Assembly: GCA_018821745.1 (NCBI GenBank)
Contig: JAHJLU010000721.1
Span: 1-8,114, forward strand
Reading direction: 5' to 3'
Length of the DNA: 8,114 bases
DNA from: Myxococcota bacterium
Lineage (GTDB): Bacteria; Myxococcota_A; Polyangia; HGW-17
The notes beneath the pieces are model-generated. The model was not told the origin of the DNA, did not search any database, and was given only the letters and a program-made list of their open reading frames with translations. The position numbers were made by a program, and so were the translations under genes. Of the stretch, positions 5,819 through 8,114 are shown one piece after another (positions within the stretch are counted from its first letter, which is position 1; every line of letters starts with the position of its first letter).

Positions 5819-7096
5819 TCAGTCAAATAAACCACTGAATATTGACTTAACCTTGCTGAATACACTGGGTTTTTGGGCGGACAGCGCGGGGGCGCTTTCC
5901 ACCTGTGTTTCCACCCTGATCTGCTCCTGATTCGCGAACATGAGCAGTCCAACGGAGGAAGCAAACTGGGGCTTGCGTGCCAGATCAAACTCTCCCTGCG
6001 GAACATTGGGAATGCCGATGGCGGTGCGAAGCTGGAACACTTCTTCCACGTAAGCGCGGATATGGGACATCTGGGAGGTTCCTCCCGTGAGGATGATCTC
6101 AAAGTGGTCCTTGATCTCCACCTCGGCCTGTTCCATGCGGGACATGACCATGGTGAGAATTTCGTCGATGCGGGCGCCCATGATGGCCGCCACGTCGTGG
6201 TAGGAGATTTCCCACCGGCTGAACCCGGCCTGCTGGAGCTCGGAGATGGGCTGCTCCTCTTCGGCGATGTACATGGTGTTTGCGCAGCCGTACTGGAGCT
6301 TGATGTTCTCGGCTTCATGGGCAAGGCAGTGGAGCCCCTGGGCCAGATCGCTGGTGATGTAGTCACCACCCGCGGGGATAACGTCGAAATAGGTGATTTT
6401 GTTGCCTTCATGCACGGTAACATCGGTGGTGCCCGCACCCATGTCAATGACGATGGTTCCCAAAAATGCGGAGCGGGGGTTGGTCACTGCCAGGGCGGTG
6501 GCCAGGGGTGTGAAGATAATCTCCACAGGGATGAGGCCCACTTCGGCGCAGACCCGCTGCACGGCGTCGATGGAGCTTCTGGGGATGGTGACAATCTTGG
6601 CATCCACGTCAAGGCGCACGGAGCGATGTCCCTCGGGTGAGGTGACCGCTTTTTTGTCCACGTAGTAGCGTGTGGGCAGGACATGCAGGATCGCTTCGTA
6701 GGGCTGCAGAGGGATCGCCTCGGCGGCTTTGTGGACGGCCATGATGTCGAGCCTGGTCACGTGGTCTTCCACGGGGACCATGGCGCTGTTCATGTGTACG
6801 GCGATGGAAGGGTCGCTGATGCCAACGTGGATTTCCTCAACCTGAAAACCCAGTATGGCTTCGACGTCTTCCATGAGACCGCGGAGAGATTTTGCCACTT
6901 CCTGCACGTTGGTGATGCGGCCCTGCTCTATCCCTTTTGTGGCGGTGTGAACCGTCCCCATAAGGCAACGAAGCTTGCCGTTTACCACCTGGCCTATGGA
7001 AATGGTCAGTTTGCTGGTACCAATATCCAGGGCTGCGATAAATTCCGCGGTGTCTTCCAGATCCAGATTAGCGTCCATCTGTTCAAAGCTGTGCAT
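5819..7096 (-). CDS. ftsA: Cell division protein FtsA
   Basis: Actin-like ATPase that anchors FtsZ filaments to the inner membrane and signals to later division proteins. The 425-residue protein shows: phosphate-1 motif ALDIGTSKL (22-30); the FtsA-specific 1C domain (about 95-180, including MVPVEDHVTRLDI); phosphate-2 motif IDMGAGTTDVTV (217-228); the GGDYIT segment (243-248); adenosine motif ILTGGTSQM (335-343); and a C-terminal amphipathic helix VFSKVKSIFSGLFD (412-425), the membrane-targeting sequence. The ATG at 7096 has GAGGAG 8 bases upstream (7105-7110); a TTG directly before it is less likely. The N-terminus is about a dozen residues longer than in E. coli FtsA and is acidic. It lies between ftsQ (85-base spacer) and ftsZ (115-base spacer), the canonical order. 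Confidence 0.98.
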   Translation of the reverse strand: MHSFEQMDANLDLEDTAEFIAALDIGTSKLTISIGQVVNGKLRCLMGTVHTATKGIEQGRITNVQEVAKSLRGLMEDVEAILGFQVEEIHVGISDPSIAVHMNSAMVPVEDHVTRLDIMAVHKAAEAIPLQPYEAILHVLPTRYYVDKKAVTSPEGHRSVRLDVDAKIVTIPRSSIDAVQRVCAEVGLIPVEIIFTPLATALAVTNPRSAFLGTIVIDMGAGTTDVTVHEGNKITYFDVIPAGGDYITSDLAQGLHCLAHEAENIKLQYGCANTMYIAEEEQPISELQQAGFSRWEISYHDVAAIMGARIDEILTMVMSRMEQAEVEIKDHFEIILTGGTSQMSHIRAYVEEVFQLRTAIGIPNVPQGEFDLARKPQFASSVGLLMFANQEQIRVETQVESAPALSAQKPSVFSKVKSIFSGLFD

Positions 7097-7181
7097 CAAA
7101 GAATCTCCTCATGCCGATTTGATTACCAACAAGGTTTACCCCAGGATTGGGCCCTTGGCGATTTTTCATCATGACTTGCCG
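7097..7181 (-). promoter_or_regulatory. ftsQ-ftsA spacer with the ftsA ribosome binding site
   Basis: An 85-base gap between the ftsQ stop and the ftsA start. It carries the Shine-Dalgarno sequence GAGGAG at 7105-7110. I see no convincing promoter pair or terminator hairpin, so ftsA is most simply read through from ftsQ. Confidence 0.6.
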
Positions 7182-8114
7182 TTAGTGGATTGAAGATACT
7201 TGAGATTTTCCCTTTTTAGGGGGGGTGTGGAGCGGCCGTTTTTTCCGGAGGGAAGCCTTGGCGAGTTTTCGGTTAATGCTTTTTGATTTCTTTAGCTTGG
7301 GTGCCGCAGAATGCTTTGACGCGGTGAGTCTTTTGCCCGCCTGGCCGGTGGCATTTTTTTTCTCAATTTTTGCATTTTCCGGGGTGGACTCCAGGGCAGG
7401 GGAGGGGAGGACACGGGGAATGCACACGATGCGGTCGGGATTTTCCCTGTTATCCATGTACACTTCGCTGAACTGGTCCAGTTTCTGATCCACCCCGCCC
7501 AGGAAGCTGTCGAGGGTAGCGACCAGGGTGGTAAAACGCAGGATGTCCAGGTGGATCGCCGTGCCGGATTTTTTGAGGAAGAGGGTGATCATGTCCCCCT
7601 GGAGGTACAGCTCGCTGATGGCCGGGCGCTGGGGGTTCTTCTGGTATGATGCGAACAGCTCCAGTGCCCTCTGGAGGCGGCGACGCGTGGCATGGGGGTC
7701 TTTGAGGTACTGGCTCCTCGGGATTCCCGTGATGATGACCTTTCCCTGAAGCTCCGAGGGGAGGGCCCGCTTGAAGACCTCACCGTGCTGGTTGACCAGG
7801 TAGAAGGGCGTCTGGGCGCAGGGTTCGCCCCGCTTGCAGTTGAGTGCCTTCTGGGAGAAGAGGACCGCCGCCCGCGCCTCGTGTTCGGTGATGTGGATCC
7901 GCAGTTTGTCGGGGAGGACGCGCGAGACGGCCGCCGCAAGCACCCAGGGGTGTTTCTTCAGGCGTTTTGCGATGTGCCCGGGGCTGGCCCTGAAGATGTT
8001 GATCCCCGGCTTGAGCCCCGCCAGGCGGATGAGCTCCTGGCGCTCCAGGTGGACCGTGGGGGAGAACTCCACCTTTTTTATGGCAAAGTGGGGTGACGAG
8101 AAGAGGTAGGTCAC
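7182..8114 (-). CDS. ftsQ: Cell division protein FtsQ/DivIB (5' end cut by window edge)
   Basis: Bitopic divisome protein that bridges the cytoplasmic ring and the periplasmic FtsB/FtsL/FtsW/FtsI complex. The visible 310 codons begin just after where the transmembrane helix should be. Seen: a POTRA domain from FAIKKVEFSPTVHLERQELIRLAGL through NIFRASPGHIAKRLKKHPWVLAAAVSRVLPDKLRIHITEHEARA (about residues 10-82), a VNQHGEVF strand (107-114), then the beta domain (ITGIP, about 128-132; LRFTTLVATLDSFL; EVYMDNRENPDRIVCIPR to 234). The POTRA domain is the FtsK-interacting and localisation part of FtsQ in E. coli. Oddities: a Cys93/Cys99 pair in an insertion before the VNQHGEVF strand, and an extra C-terminal tail of about 75 residues very rich in Lys and Arg. 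The GTG at the edge codes an internal valine in all likelihood, because the membrane segment would otherwise be missing. ftsA follows after 85 bases. Confidence 0.94.
   Translation of the reverse strand: MTYLFSSPHFAIKKVEFSPTVHLERQELIRLAGLKPGINIFRASPGHIAKRLKKHPWVLAAAVSRVLPDKLRIHITEHEARAAVLFSQKALNCKRGEPCAQTPFYLVNQHGEVFKRALPSELQGKVIITGIPRSQYLKDPHATRRRLQRALELFASYQKNPQRPAISELYLQGDMITLFLKKSGTAIHLDILRFTTLVATLDSFLGGVDQKLDQFSEVYMDNRENPDRIVCIPRVLPSPALESTPENAKIEKKNATGQAGKRLTASKHSAAPKLKKSKSINRKLAKASLRKKRPLHTPPKKGKSQVSSIH

Overview
The window is ordinary chromosomal DNA from a GC-rich Gram-negative bacterium. The FtsZ/FtsA sequences, a cysteine-rich Sel1-repeat lipoprotein and a remnant ComEA-type protein with a myxobacterial-like layout suggest a deltaproteobacterium in the broad sense (Myxococcota, Bdellovibrionota, Desulfobacterota or SAR324-like). 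This placement is inference from motif style and is not firm. I see no phage, transposon or CRISPR sequence, and no gap without a gene that exceeds 300 bases.

Layout, left to right. Positions 1-1637 (minus) hold recD, the alpha subunit of the RecBCD helicase-nuclease, cut off at its 3' end by the window edge. A 139-base divergent spacer with two inverted repeats and a GC-rich near-palindrome separates it from a plus-strand lipoprotein gene (1777-3267) made of about 13 cysteine-paired Sel1-like repeats. That gene converges on a minus-strand ptsN-like gene for a PTS EIIA protein (3303-3755). A 147-base divergent spacer follows, then a small plus-strand gene (3903-4283) for an exported protein that looks like a degenerate ComEA/helix-hairpin-helix protein. 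It converges on a tRNA-Phe(GAA) gene (4297-4372, minus), which has its own near-consensus sigma70 promoter and a perfect 20-base palindrome in its leader. The right half (4441-8114, minus) is the end of the division and cell wall cluster in the canonical order ftsQ-ftsA-ftsZ; ftsQ is cut by the right edge.

How the genes work together: FtsZ polymerises into the cytokinetic ring, FtsA tethers it to the inner membrane through its C-terminal amphipathic helix, and FtsQ (periplasmic POTRA and beta domains) links the ring to the later FtsB/L/W/I complex. The spacers between the three genes (85 and 115 bases) are fairly roomy, and the ftsA-ftsZ spacer contains three inverted repeats, which suggests separate control of ftsZ. 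The tRNA promoter starts 9 bases after the ftsZ stop codon. The recD, ptsN and lipoprotein genes have no evident functional tie to the division genes.

I found no convincing new multi-gene system. The points most worth a second look are the two stem mismatches in the tRNA-Phe gene, the palindrome at its predicted transcription start, the ComEA-like protein that has lost both hairpin motifs, the Tyr/Arg-rich insertion inside one Sel1 repeat, the strongly basic tail on FtsQ, and the structured ftsZ leader.
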